28,153 nucleotides of DNA from Polaromonas sp. UBA5171 (GTDB taxonomy: Bacteria > Pseudomonadota > Gammaproteobacteria > Burkholderiales > Burkholderiaceae_C): assembly GCA_002413395.1 (NCBI GenBank), contig DHWX01000130.1:8895-37047 (forward strand). The letters are read 5' to 3'. Positions 17,153 through 24,799 of the stretch are shown one piece after another (positions within the stretch are counted from its first letter, which is position 1; each line of letters begins with the position of its first letter). A program made the translations under genes and the position numbers. The notes beneath the pieces were generated by a model. The model saw only the letters and a program-made list of their open reading frames with translations. It did no database searches and had not been told where the DNA came from.

Positions 17153-17956
17153 TTACAGGATTTTTGTCAGCATCACGACCAGCGTGCTCTTGTTGATCGA
17201 CTTGCCGCTGACGTCAACTGCGGCGGGGTACAAGTAGCTTGCCTTCTTGTCGGCACCCACCACAGCCCCCGACAGGGACAGGCCGTTGCCCAAGTCGTAG
17301 CTGGCACCCAAGCTGTAGTCCATGTAGTCAGGAATACCAGCCGAATTGACGGCACTCTTGAAATTTGTAAAACCAACCGAGGCTTTGAGGGTCAGCTTGG
17401 GCATCACTTCCTGGGAAAATGCCAAATTCAGATAGCCGGTACCGCGTCCATCACCGGCCAGAAACTCCTTGCCGATGCCAAAATAACCACCCGAAACGGT
17501 CTGTGAATACTTGACGCTGACCGGCCCGTAAGCAGCGCCGAGATAGACCTCCGTCGTGTTGGCGCCACTGGCGCCCGGGTAGTAGTAGGTCAGAGCACCA
17601 GCATCCACGTCGAGCGGGCCGGCCTTAAATTTGTAGCCTCCGTAGAGATCGACTTCAAGGTGGTTACTCGGGTTTGAAGGCAAATACTGGGTCCAGTTGA
17701 TGGTGGAGTTCCAGTTGCCGACGTAAAAGCCGTTGGCAAATGCATAATCCACACCCCCTTGCAAGGCTGGCTTGAAGCCATCTGTCTTGGATTGATCCTG
17801 ATCCTGACCACGGAATTTGTAGTTGCTGGCCAGGGAAATATTGAAGGACAGGGGCGCTGCTTCCGGTTCCGCAGCCGGTGCAGCCGTCTGCGCGAATGCA
17901 CCGGTGGAGAATAGCGAAACTGCTGCCAGACAGACATAAATGGAAATGGGTTTCAT
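17153..17956 (-). CDS. TorF family putative outer-membrane porin
   Basis: A 267-residue exported protein. The signal peptide ends AFA-Q (cleavage after residue 22), followed by a short Ala/Pro/Glu segment and then alternating beta-strand sequence starting FNISLASNYKFRGQDQDQ, the hallmark opening of the Gcw_chp/TorF family (TIGR02001). The repeated Gly/Tyr/Asn-rich strands suggest a small beta-barrel. The ATG at 17956 has a CGGAG ribosome site. It is the first gene of the unit leading to glnK (62-bp gap) and amtB, directly under the sigma-54 promoter, so it probably lets ammonium or small nitrogen compounds cross the outer membrane when nitrogen is scarce. That role is inferred from context; family members are largely uncharacterised. 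Confidence 0.88.
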   Translation of the reverse strand: MKPISIYVCLAAVSLFSTGAFAQTAAPAAEPEAAPLSFNISLASNYKFRGQDQDQSKTDGFKPALQGGVDYAFANGFYVGNWNSTINWTQYLPSNPSNHLEVDLYGGYKFKAGPLDVDAGALTYYYPGASGANTTEVYLGAAYGPVSVKYSQTVSGGYFGIGKEFLAGDGRGTGYLNLAFSQEVMPKLTLKASVGFTNFKSAVNSAGIPDYMDYSLGASYDLGNGLSLSGAVVGADKKASYLYPAAVDVSGKSINKSTLVVMLTKIL

Positions 17957-17997
17957 GAAAAGCTCCGGGAGGGTTGTTAAACTGGGTATCCTCCTGT

Positions 17998-18015
17998 TAG
18001 CACGTACCATGCCAA
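17998..18015 (-). promoter_or_regulatory. sigma-54 (RpoN) promoter of the porin-glnK-amtB operon
   Basis: On the minus strand TTGGCATGGTACGTGCTA fits the -24/-12 consensus TGGCACG-N4-TTGCW with exact GG-to-GC spacing and two mismatches (T for C in the -24 box, G for T in the -12 box). Transcription would start near 17987, about 30 bases before the porin ATG. Confidence 0.8.
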
Positions 18016-18107
18016 CTCACCCACCCACCGCGTCACAGCCCAAAGTGACAAGATCAGCTTTTTCACGCGCAGCCAAGTTATAGGTCAATACACACCAAGA
18101 AACAAAA

Positions 18108-18124
18108 CGCACCAGGTTGGCGCA
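18108..18124. promoter_or_regulatory. NtrC-type enhancer site
   Basis: CGCACCAGGTTGGCGCA matches the NtrC palindrome TGCACCA-N3-TGGTGCA at all but two positions. It lies about 129 bp upstream of the predicted sigma-54 transcription start, a normal distance for an NtrC enhancer. It also lies 42-58 bp before comM, which may be coincidental. Confidence 0.65.
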
Positions 18125-18165
18125 CAAAACGCACAGCTTTGACGCGCAAAAAAGGGAGTTTCTCA

Positions 18166-19710
18166 ATGAGCTTGTCTTTAGTGCACAGTCGTGCCTTGTT
18201 GGGCCTGGAAGCCCGGCCGGTCTGTGTTGAAGTGCATCTGGCCAATGGGCTGCCGAGCTTTACCCTGGTCGGATTGGCGGAAACCGAGGTGAAGGAAGCG
18301 CGCGAAAGGGTGCGCTCGGCGATCCAGAACACCGGGATGGAGTTTCCCACCAACAAAAGAATCACGGTGAACCTGGCGCCCGCCGATCTGCCCAAGGATT
18401 CCGGCCGCTTTGACTTGCCCATTGCGATGGGTATTCTGGCCGCCAGCGGCCAGGTCGATGCGCGCAAGCTGCAGGGTTATGAATTTGCGGGGGAACTGTC
18501 GCTGGGCGGTGACTTGCGGCCCGTCAGAGGAGCCCTGGCCATGAGCCTGGCACTGACCCAGCGCAGCGGCCACGGCACCGCGGAGCCGCCCAAGCTGGTG
18601 CTGCCCGAAGGCAGCGCCCAGGAAGCAGCGCTGGTGCCCGATGCCGAAATTTACGGTGCGCGCCATTTGCTCGATGTGGTCAGGCAGTTTCTGCCTGGCG
18701 ACAGCCCTCCCGAGTTGCTGGACGGCTGGGCGCGGGTTGCACCGATTACGCCACCCGAGCAGCCCGCTTACCTTGATCTTGCCGATGTCAAAGGCCAGGC
18801 CGCGGCGCGGCGCGCGCTGGAGATCGCGGCGGCCGGCGGCCACAGCGTACTGATGGTGGGCCCACCCGGCTCCGGCAAATCCATGCTGGCGCAACGCTTT
18901 GCCGGCCTGCTGCCCGCCATGACGACACAGGAAGCCCTGGAATGCGCCGCCGTCGCCTCACTGGGCGGGCGCTTTGCACTTGACCACTGGGCGGTACGCC
19001 CAACCTGCGCACCGCACCACACGGCCAGCGCCATTGCGCTGGTGGGCGGCGGCTCGCCGCCACGACCCGGTGAAATTTCCCTGGCGCACCGGGGTGTTTT
19101 ATTTCTGGACGAATTGCCCGAGTTTCCGCGCGCGGCGCTGGAAGCCCTGCGCGAACCCTTGGAGTCCGGCACCATCACCATTTCGCGGGCGGCGCATCGC
19201 GCCGAGTTTCCGGCACGCTTCCAGCTGATTGCCGCCATGAACCCCTGCCCTTGCGGCTACCTGGGCTCCAGCCTGCGGTCCTGCCGCTGCTCGCCCGATC
19301 AGGTATCGCGTTACCAGGGCAAGCTCAGCGGCCCTCTGCTGGACCGGATTGACCTGCATGTGGAGGTCGGAGCACTGGCGGCCGACGAACTCGTGAACAC
19401 GCCGCTCGGCGAGGCGAGCACCGCCATCCGAAGCCGCGTTGTACTGGCCCGCGAGCGCGCCATGTCCCGGCAAGGCAGCAGCAACCAGGCGCTGGAAGGC
19501 AGGGCGATTGATGCGCAATGCCAGCTTGACCCAGCGGCGGCAAAATTTCTCAATACCGCGGCGGCTCGGCTGGGCTGGTCGGGCCGCGGGATTCACCGCT
19601 GCCTGAAAGTGGCCAGAACCATTGCCGACCTGACAGGCGCGCAAGCGGTACAGGTCACCCACGTGGCCGAAGCGGTGCAGTACCGGCGGGCACTAAAGGC
19701 TGGCTGCTGA
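18166..19710 (+). CDS. comM: YifB/ComM family Mg-chelatase-like AAA+ ATPase
   Basis: A 514-residue AAA+ protein. An N-terminal ChlI/Lon-like domain begins SLVHSRALLGLEARPVCVEVHL and includes the TLVGLAETEVKEARERVRSAI block. The ATPase core has Walker A GPPGSGKS (232-239) and Walker B LFLDE (312-316). A cysteine-rich NPCPCGYLG...CRCSP stretch follows, then the C-terminal Mg_chelatase_C region. ComM is a hexameric helicase that drives branch migration during natural transformation in several bacteria; in others YifB's role is unclear. The ATG at 18166 is preferred over an upstream in-frame start because AAGGGAG lies ahead at good spacing. It is divergent from the porin operon and stands alone. 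Confidence 0.94.
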   Translation: MSLSLVHSRALLGLEARPVCVEVHLANGLPSFTLVGLAETEVKEARERVRSAIQNTGMEFPTNKRITVNLAPADLPKDSGRFDLPIAMGILAASGQVDARKLQGYEFAGELSLGGDLRPVRGALAMSLALTQRSGHGTAEPPKLVLPEGSAQEAALVPDAEIYGARHLLDVVRQFLPGDSPPELLDGWARVAPITPPEQPAYLDLADVKGQAAARRALEIAAAGGHSVLMVGPPGSGKSMLAQRFAGLLPAMTTQEALECAAVASLGGRFALDHWAVRPTCAPHHTASAIALVGGGSPPRPGEISLAHRGVLFLDELPEFPRAALEALREPLESGTITISRAAHRAEFPARFQLIAAMNPCPCGYLGSSLRSCRCSPDQVSRYQGKLSGPLLDRIDLHVEVGALAADELVNTPLGEASTAIRSRVVLARERAMSRQGSSNQALEGRAIDAQCQLDPAAAKFLNTAAARLGWSGRGIHRCLKVARTIADLTGAQAVQVTHVAEAVQYRRALKAGC

Positions 19711-19821
19711 GTTCCCGGTGGAACCCTGCGGGGTTCAAACGGCGTAAAACCTTGCCATGCCACATTGCTTTGTTCCCACTTGACGACCCTGGCCGTCAAA
19801 TGAAGGCTGGACCAGCAGTGT

Positions 19822-20577
19822 TTACTGCGTTTTGGGGCCGTAGATTGCGCCGTCGTTGGTGTGCAAGGTTGCGCCTTTCAACGTCACGCGGCTACCGACA
19901 CTGGGCGCGCGTCTCACTTCCACGGTGCGGCGTGAGCCATCTTCCATGCGCACGCGCACCCGATAGACAATTTCCTTGCGCATCTGGCCTTCAATTGCGT
20001 TGCCAGCAAAGCCGCCACCTACCGCGCCCAGAAGGGTTGCTGCTGCGCGGCCACCACCGTGGCCCATCTGGTTACCCAGCAGGCCACCGATCACGCCGCC
20101 AGCCACCGCACCTACACCAGGGCCTGCCGGTTTGGCTGACCGTTCGACTGGCATGACCGACTCCACCGTGCCACATACCGCACAAATGGGTGCTGCCGCC
20201 ATAGCTGGCGCCGGATACGCTGCCGCTTCAGGTGTGGACGAAGCACCCAAATAGCTGGGAGCCGGTGCTACTTTGTACGCGGGGTTGATCACTTTTTTGG
20301 CAGGCACAGGCGCGAGCCTGGCCGGTGTCTCCTCTGGTTTTTCAATCAGATCATCGGCGGTGCTGGTGGGTGCTGCCAACTGCGGTGCCGCCATGGCCTG
20401 AGGCGTTGTAACTGCAGCCACGGTACTCGCGGGCACCTGCGCACGCTGGTTGTAAATCATGGTTGTAGCCATGCCGAGCACGGCTACACCGAGGATGCCG
20501 ATGGCAGCCCATAGCGGCTTGCTGGCAGATGATGCGGGCAGTTGGCCCGGCTGAAGGTTGTCAGAAGAAGTTGTCAT
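19822..20577 (-). CDS. membrane-anchored glycine-zipper 2TM domain protein
   Basis: A 251-residue protein with one N-terminal membrane segment (about 21-42, PLWAAIGILGVAVLGMATTM), a long Ala/Pro-rich stretch (45-150), a pair of cysteines (CAVC, 132-135), and a glycine-zipper domain at about 153-195 (GVGAVAGGVIGGLLGNQMG ... GAVGGGFAGNAIEG). A C-terminal beta segment (YRVRVRMEDGSRRTVEV) like that of SlyB/PcP-type 17-kDa surface antigens follows. There is no lipobox, so it is likely held by its N-terminal helix rather than by a lipid. Family members affect envelope integrity, but no specific function can be assigned. It lies downstream of metH on the same strand with a 137-bp spacer that holds a REP-like hairpin. 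Confidence 0.82.
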   Translation of the reverse strand: MTTSSDNLQPGQLPASSASKPLWAAIGILGVAVLGMATTMIYNQRAQVPASTVAAVTTPQAMAAPQLAAPTSTADDLIEKPEETPARLAPVPAKKVINPAYKVAPAPSYLGASSTPEAAAYPAPAMAAAPICAVCGTVESVMPVERSAKPAGPGVGAVAGGVIGGLLGNQMGHGGGRAAATLLGAVGGGFAGNAIEGQMRKEIVYRVRVRMEDGSRRTVEVRRAPSVGSRVTLKGATLHTNDGAIYGPKTQ

Positions 20578-20618
20578 GTGGCGTCTTGAGTCTGTTTATT
20601 GCGATGAGTTCATCGTCC

Positions 20619-20649
20619 GACGTTCGGGTATGAGCTTGTCCTGAACGTC
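20619..20649. repeat. REP-like inverted repeat with TGAGCTTGTC core
   Basis: Arms GACGTTC (20619-20625) and GAACGTC (20643-20649) are perfect inverted repeats around a 17-base centre containing TGAGCTTGTC. That core resembles a motif of interspersed palindromic repeats common in proteobacterial genomes. It sits in the metH to glycine-zipper gene spacer, 42 bp before the latter's ATG. The assignment to a REP family rests on recall of the motif and was not searched. Confidence 0.5.
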
Positions 20650-20714
20650 CGGCACCGTCCAAAGGTACACAGATCCGGGTATCTCCGCGTGTTTTTTTGT
20701 AACGCAGCCTGACG

Positions 20715-23546
20715 CTACAGATTGGGTGCCAGCAAACGCTGCAAGTCCTCGGCCTTGGCACCGCGTCGCTGCGCCAGATCCTGCAACTGGTCATCGCCGA
20801 TCCTGCCCACGCTGAAATAGGTGCTTTGCGGGTGGCTCAGGTAAAAACCGCTGACGCTGGCCGCTGGCGTCATGGCCAGACTTTCCGTCAGCGCCATGCC
20901 CACCTCATCGGCCCGCAGCAGTTCAAACATATCTTTTTTGACGCTGTGATCGGGGCAGGCCGGGTAGCCCGGCGCGGGGCGTATGCCCTGGTATTTTTCG
21001 CCAATCAACTCGTCGGTCGTCAACGTCTCCGAGGCCGCATAGCCCCAGAGGTCGCGTCGCACGCGCTGGTGCAAGGCTTCGGCAAAGGCTTCGGCCAGGC
21101 GATCAGCCAGCGACTTGAACATGATGGAGGAGTAATCGTCATGATCAGCCTGAAAATACTTTTCCTTTTTTTCAGCCCCCAAACCAGCGGTCACTGCAAA
21201 AAGTCCGACATAGTCCAAAATTTTCATTGGTTTTTGACCTTTGGCCCATGTCCCCTCTGGATAGGTAGCGATCATTTCAGGAGTGATCTCCTTGGGTGCC
21301 ACAAAGTCGGCCACGCAGCGGCTGGGGCGCATGACACCGTCCACTGCGGTTTTTTCGGTCTGCTGGCGCAAACCATACCAGGTCATGGCCACCTCGCTGC
21401 GCGATTCGTCGGTGTAAATTTCGATGTCATCGCCCACACTGTTCGCCGGATACAGGCCGATCACGCCACTGGCGGTGAGCCAGCGGCCTTCCATCAGGCG
21501 CTTGAGCATGCGCTTCGCATCGGCATAAACGCGCACCGCTTCGGTGCCAACCACCTCGTCCTTGAGAATCTCCGGGAAATGTCCGGCCAAGTCCCAAGTC
21601 TGGAACAGCGGACCCCAGTCAATGTATTGCACCAGCTCCGAGAGGTCGAAATTTTTGAACACCCGGCGGCCAATGAACTTGGGCACAGGCGGTGTGTAGT
21701 GGGCCCAGTCGATGCGCGTGGCGTTGGCGCGCGCCTTGGCCAGCGGCCACATCGGTGTCTGCTTTTTGTTGGCGTGCTGGGTGCGCACCTTGTCGTAATC
21801 CGCATTCAGCTCAGCGATGTAGTTGGCGGCGTGATCGGACAGCAGGCTCTGCGCCACGCTCACGCTGCGCGACGCGTCGGGCACATAGACCACCGGCCCT
21901 TCGTAATGCGGCGAAATTTTGACCGCCGTGTGGACCCGGCTGGTGGTCGCGCCGCCAATCATGAGCGGGATTTTTTTGATGCGGAAATGCTCGTCTTTCT
22001 GCATCTCGGCCGCGACGTACTGCATTTCTTCCAGGCTGGGCGTAATCAGGCCCGACAGACCCACGATATCGGCACCTTCAATCTTGGCGCGCGCCAGAAT
22101 TTCGTGGCACGGCACCATCACGCCCATGTTGACGACCTCAAAGTTGTTGCACTGGAGCACCACGGTGACGATGTTCTTGCCAATGTCATGCACATCACCC
22201 TTGACCGTTGCGATAATGATCTTGCCTTTGGTTTTTACATCGCCACCTGCCGCCTCAAGCAGCAGTTTTTCTGCCTCTATGTAGGGCAGCAAATGGGCCA
22301 CCGCCTGCTTCATGACGCGGGCGCTTTTGACGACTTGCGGCAAAAACATCTTGCCCTGGCCAAACAGGTCGCCGACCACGTTCATGCCGTCCATCAGCGG
22401 GCCCTCAATCACATGCAATGGGCGGCCACCGTCGGCCTTGATCGCCTGCCAGACTTCCTCGGTGTCCTCGGTGATGAATTCGTTCATGCCATGCACCAGC
22501 GCATGCGACAGGCGTGCGCGCACCGGCAGCGCGCGCCACTCGTTTTTCTTGCTGTCGTCCCGGGCACCACTTTTGGCCGTTTCGGCAATTTCCACCAGTC
22601 GCTCACCGGCATCGGCTCGGCGGTTGAGCACCACGTCTTCAACGCGCTCGCGCAGCGTCGGCTCCAGGTCGTCATAGACGCCGACCATGCCGGCGTTGAC
22701 GATGCCCATGTCCATGCCAGCCTGGATCGCATGGTACAAAAACACGGTGTGAATCGCTTCGCGCACCGGGTCGTTGCCGCGAAAGCTGAAGCTCACGTTG
22801 CTCACGCCGCCAGACACCTTGGCACCGGGCAGACTGGCCTTGATCCAGCGCGTGGCGTTGATGAAATCGACCGCGTAGTTGTTGTGCTCTTCAATGCCGG
22901 TGGCAATGGCAAAAATATTGGGGTCAAAAATGATGTCTTCGGGCGGGAAACCGACTTCATCGACCAGTATGCGGTAAGCACGCTCGCAGATGCTGATTTT
23001 TCGCTCATAGGTATCGGCCTGGCCCTGCTCGTCAAACGCCATGACCACGGCAGCGGCCCCGTAACGCTTGAGCAGCCCGGCCTGGTGCTTGAAGGCTTCA
23101 ACACCCTCCTTCATCGAAATCGAATTGACGATGCCCTTGCCCTGAATGCAGCGCAGGCCCGCTTCGATCACGCTCCACTTGGAACTGTCGATCATGATGG
23201 GCACGCGCGAGATGTCGGGTTCGCTGGCGATCAGGTTCAAAAAACGCACCATGGCGGCCTGGCTGTCGAGCATGGCCTCGTCCATGTTGATGTCGATGAT
23301 CTGCGCACCGTTTTCCACCTGCTGGCGCGCCACAGCCAGCGCGGCTTCAAAATCACCATTGAGAATCATGCGCGCAAAGGCTTTGGAGCCGGTGACGTTG
23401 GTGCGCTCGCCAATGTTGACAAACGTGGCGCTTGGGGACAGACCTTCGGCTCTGTCCCCAACTGAATAGGCAGCGCCAATCGTGACCGGCTCCAGGCCGG
23501 ACAGCTTCATGGGGGGAACGGAACCAGGGTCTTTTATTTGAGACAT
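20715..23546 (-). CDS. metH: methionine synthase, catalytic part without the homocysteine domain (MetH C-terminal gene)
   Basis: A 943-residue protein holding three of the four MetH modules: the pterin (methyltetrahydrofolate) domain opening with FVNIGERTNVTGS (about 42-300), the cobalamin cap and B12 domain with GDVHDIGKN (ligand His453) and SGLITPSLEEM, and the AdoMet reactivation domain ending with RPAPGYPACPDHS. It transfers the methyl group from methyltetrahydrofolate through cobalamin to homocysteine and needs the separately encoded homocysteine domain upstream. The ATG at 23546 is chosen for its AAGGTG site six bases ahead; an ATG at 23552 and a GTG at 23555 are alternatives. Residues ~26-40 (YSVGDRAEGLSPSA region) break the usual EPVTIG-to-FVNIGERTN continuity and are encoded by a perfect palindrome. 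Confidence 0.95.
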   Translation of the reverse strand: MSQIKDPGSVPPMKLSGLEPVTIGAAYSVGDRAEGLSPSATFVNIGERTNVTGSKAFARMILNGDFEAALAVARQQVENGAQIIDINMDEAMLDSQAAMVRFLNLIASEPDISRVPIMIDSSKWSVIEAGLRCIQGKGIVNSISMKEGVEAFKHQAGLLKRYGAAAVVMAFDEQGQADTYERKISICERAYRILVDEVGFPPEDIIFDPNIFAIATGIEEHNNYAVDFINATRWIKASLPGAKVSGGVSNVSFSFRGNDPVREAIHTVFLYHAIQAGMDMGIVNAGMVGVYDDLEPTLRERVEDVVLNRRADAGERLVEIAETAKSGARDDSKKNEWRALPVRARLSHALVHGMNEFITEDTEEVWQAIKADGGRPLHVIEGPLMDGMNVVGDLFGQGKMFLPQVVKSARVMKQAVAHLLPYIEAEKLLLEAAGGDVKTKGKIIIATVKGDVHDIGKNIVTVVLQCNNFEVVNMGVMVPCHEILARAKIEGADIVGLSGLITPSLEEMQYVAAEMQKDEHFRIKKIPLMIGGATTSRVHTAVKISPHYEGPVVYVPDASRSVSVAQSLLSDHAANYIAELNADYDKVRTQHANKKQTPMWPLAKARANATRIDWAHYTPPVPKFIGRRVFKNFDLSELVQYIDWGPLFQTWDLAGHFPEILKDEVVGTEAVRVYADAKRMLKRLMEGRWLTASGVIGLYPANSVGDDIEIYTDESRSEVAMTWYGLRQQTEKTAVDGVMRPSRCVADFVAPKEITPEMIATYPEGTWAKGQKPMKILDYVGLFAVTAGLGAEKKEKYFQADHDDYSSIMFKSLADRLAEAFAEALHQRVRRDLWGYAASETLTTDELIGEKYQGIRPAPGYPACPDHSVKKDMFELLRADEVGMALTESLAMTPAASVSGFYLSHPQSTYFSVGRIGDDQLQDLAQRRGAKAEDLQRLLAPNL
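23432..23461. repeat. perfect palindrome of REP type inserted in frame in metH
   Basis: TTGGGGACAGA (23432-23442) and TCTGTCCCCAA (23451-23461) form a perfect 11-bp stem. The 8-base centre allows one further C-G pair beyond a mismatch, closing on a TTCG tetraloop. It lies within the metH coding strand near the 5' end and encodes an extra ~14 residues between two normally adjacent conserved motifs, without a stop or frameshift. Confidence 0.85.
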
Positions 23547-23706
23547 GCGCATCACCTTCAGGACAAGGTGAGCGTCGTTGCAAAGGGCTTCACAAGGAAA
23601 CCCGGTTTGCCCAAGCCTGACGAAACGGTGAGTTTCGCTGCAACGCTCCTTGGGAGGCGCTATTTTAATAGCATCTATGAAAGATCGGCGGTAGTGCTAC
23701 CAGGAG
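23547..23706 (-). other. 160-bp spacer between the two metH genes, with palindromes
   Basis: The spacer contains the 14-bp palindrome GCTATT-TT-AATAGC (23659-23672) and a short hairpin with arms CGAAAC/GTTTCG around 23620-23640. I see no cobalamin-riboswitch B12 box. Neither hairpin is followed by a U-run in the direction of transcription, so read-through from the homocysteine-domain gene into the catalytic gene is likely. Confidence 0.5.
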
Positions 23707-24747
23707 TCAGGCCGCTTCCCGGTAAAAACCGCTGCGCTGACGCGGCGACACCGGTTTGATTGCCTGGTGAATCGCGCTGATGTGCTCGGGCGTGGTGCCG
23801 CAGCAGCCGCCCACGATATTGACCAGCCCTTCTTTGGCAAACTCGCGCAGCAGGCGCGAGGTGACATCGGGTGTTTCGTCAAAACCGGTGTCGCTCATCG
23901 GGTTGGGCAGCCCGGCGTTGGGGTAGCAGCTGATAAAGGTGTCGGGCGCGGCTTTGGCCAGCTCCTGAATGTAGGGGCGCATCAGCGCCGCACCCATCGC
24001 GCAGTTCAGCCCTATCGCCAGTGGCTGGGCGTGGCGCACGCTGTACCAGAAGGCAGTGACGGTCTGGCCGCTCAAAATCCGGCCCGAGGCGTCGGTCACG
24101 GTACCACTGATGATGAGCGGCAAGCGTTCGCCCGAATTTTCAAAATATTCGTCAATCGCAAACAGCGCCGCCTTGGCGTTGAGCGTGTCAAAAATGGTTT
24201 CGACCAGCAGAGCATCGCTGCCGCCTTTGACCAGCGCTTCCGTCTGTTCGTAATAGGCCTTGCGCAACTCTTCAAAGCTGGTGTTGCGCGCGCCCGGATC
24301 GTTCACGTCAGGGCTAATGCTCGCAGTTTTGGGGGTGGGGCCGATGGCACCCACGACAAAGCGGGGCTTCTCGGGCGTGGAAAATTTGTCGCAGGCGGCA
24401 CGGGCAATGCGGGCCGAGGCGTAGTTCATCTCTGCCGCCAGATCGGCCATGTCGTAATCAGCCTGCGCCACGCTGGTGGCGCCAAAGGTGTTGGTCTCTA
24501 TCATGTCGGCACCCGCGGCCAGATAGCCTTCGTGAATGTCGCGAATCACGTCGGGCCGTGTCAGGCTCAGCAACTCGTTGTTGCCCTTGACATCTTTATG
24601 AAAGTCCTTGAAGCGCTCCCCACGGTACTGGGCTTCGCTCAGCTTGAAGCGCTGGATCATGGTGCCCATGGCGCCATCGAGAATGACGATGCGTTTTTCA
24701 AGAATGGCGGGCAACTGCTGGCCGCGGGTGTAGGTGATGGGCTTCAT
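23707..24747 (-). CDS. metH: homocysteine S-methyltransferase domain of methionine synthase (MetH N-terminal gene)
   Basis: A 346-residue stand-alone version of the MetH N-terminal module. It opens with VILDGAMGTMIQRFKLSE, and the three zinc-binding cysteines that activate homocysteine are visible as Cys249 (GLNCAMGA) and Cys315/Cys316 (VGGCCGTTPEHI). In most bacteria this module is fused to the pterin, cobalamin and AdoMet modules; here those are encoded 160 bp downstream on the same strand. The two-gene arrangement is familiar in Burkholderiales, so it is natural rather than a broken gene: the protein ends cleanly after the barrel, and the next gene starts at a domain boundary with its own ribosome site. 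It is divergent from recQ with only 52 bp between starts. Confidence 0.93.
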   Translation of the reverse strand: MKPITYTRGQQLPAILEKRIVILDGAMGTMIQRFKLSEAQYRGERFKDFHKDVKGNNELLSLTRPDVIRDIHEGYLAAGADMIETNTFGATSVAQADYDMADLAAEMNYASARIARAACDKFSTPEKPRFVVGAIGPTPKTASISPDVNDPGARNTSFEELRKAYYEQTEALVKGGSDALLVETIFDTLNAKAALFAIDEYFENSGERLPLIISGTVTDASGRILSGQTVTAFWYSVRHAQPLAIGLNCAMGAALMRPYIQELAKAAPDTFISCYPNAGLPNPMSDTGFDETPDVTSRLLREFAKEGLVNIVGGCCGTTPEHISAIHQAIKPVSPRQRSGFYREAA

Positions 24748-24799
24748 GGTGTCATTTTAGGGGCCCGGCTTTGCCCGTGAACTTTCCCCGACAATAGGC

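Noticed and set aside
19721..19736. GAACCC-TGCG-GGGTTC hairpin after comM as a terminator
   Set aside because: The stem is perfect but no T-run follows on either strand.
20826..23465. 879-codon plus-strand open frame opposite metH
   Set aside because: Antisense shadow, unusually long because of high GC; the metH frame is unmistakable.
23547..23706. Cobalamin riboswitch ahead of metH
   Set aside because: No B12-box sequence or matching multi-stem layout could be found in this spacer.
20715..24747. metH as a single gene broken by mutation
   Set aside because: The split falls exactly between modules, each part has its own start and stop, and this two-gene form is familiar in Burkholderiales.
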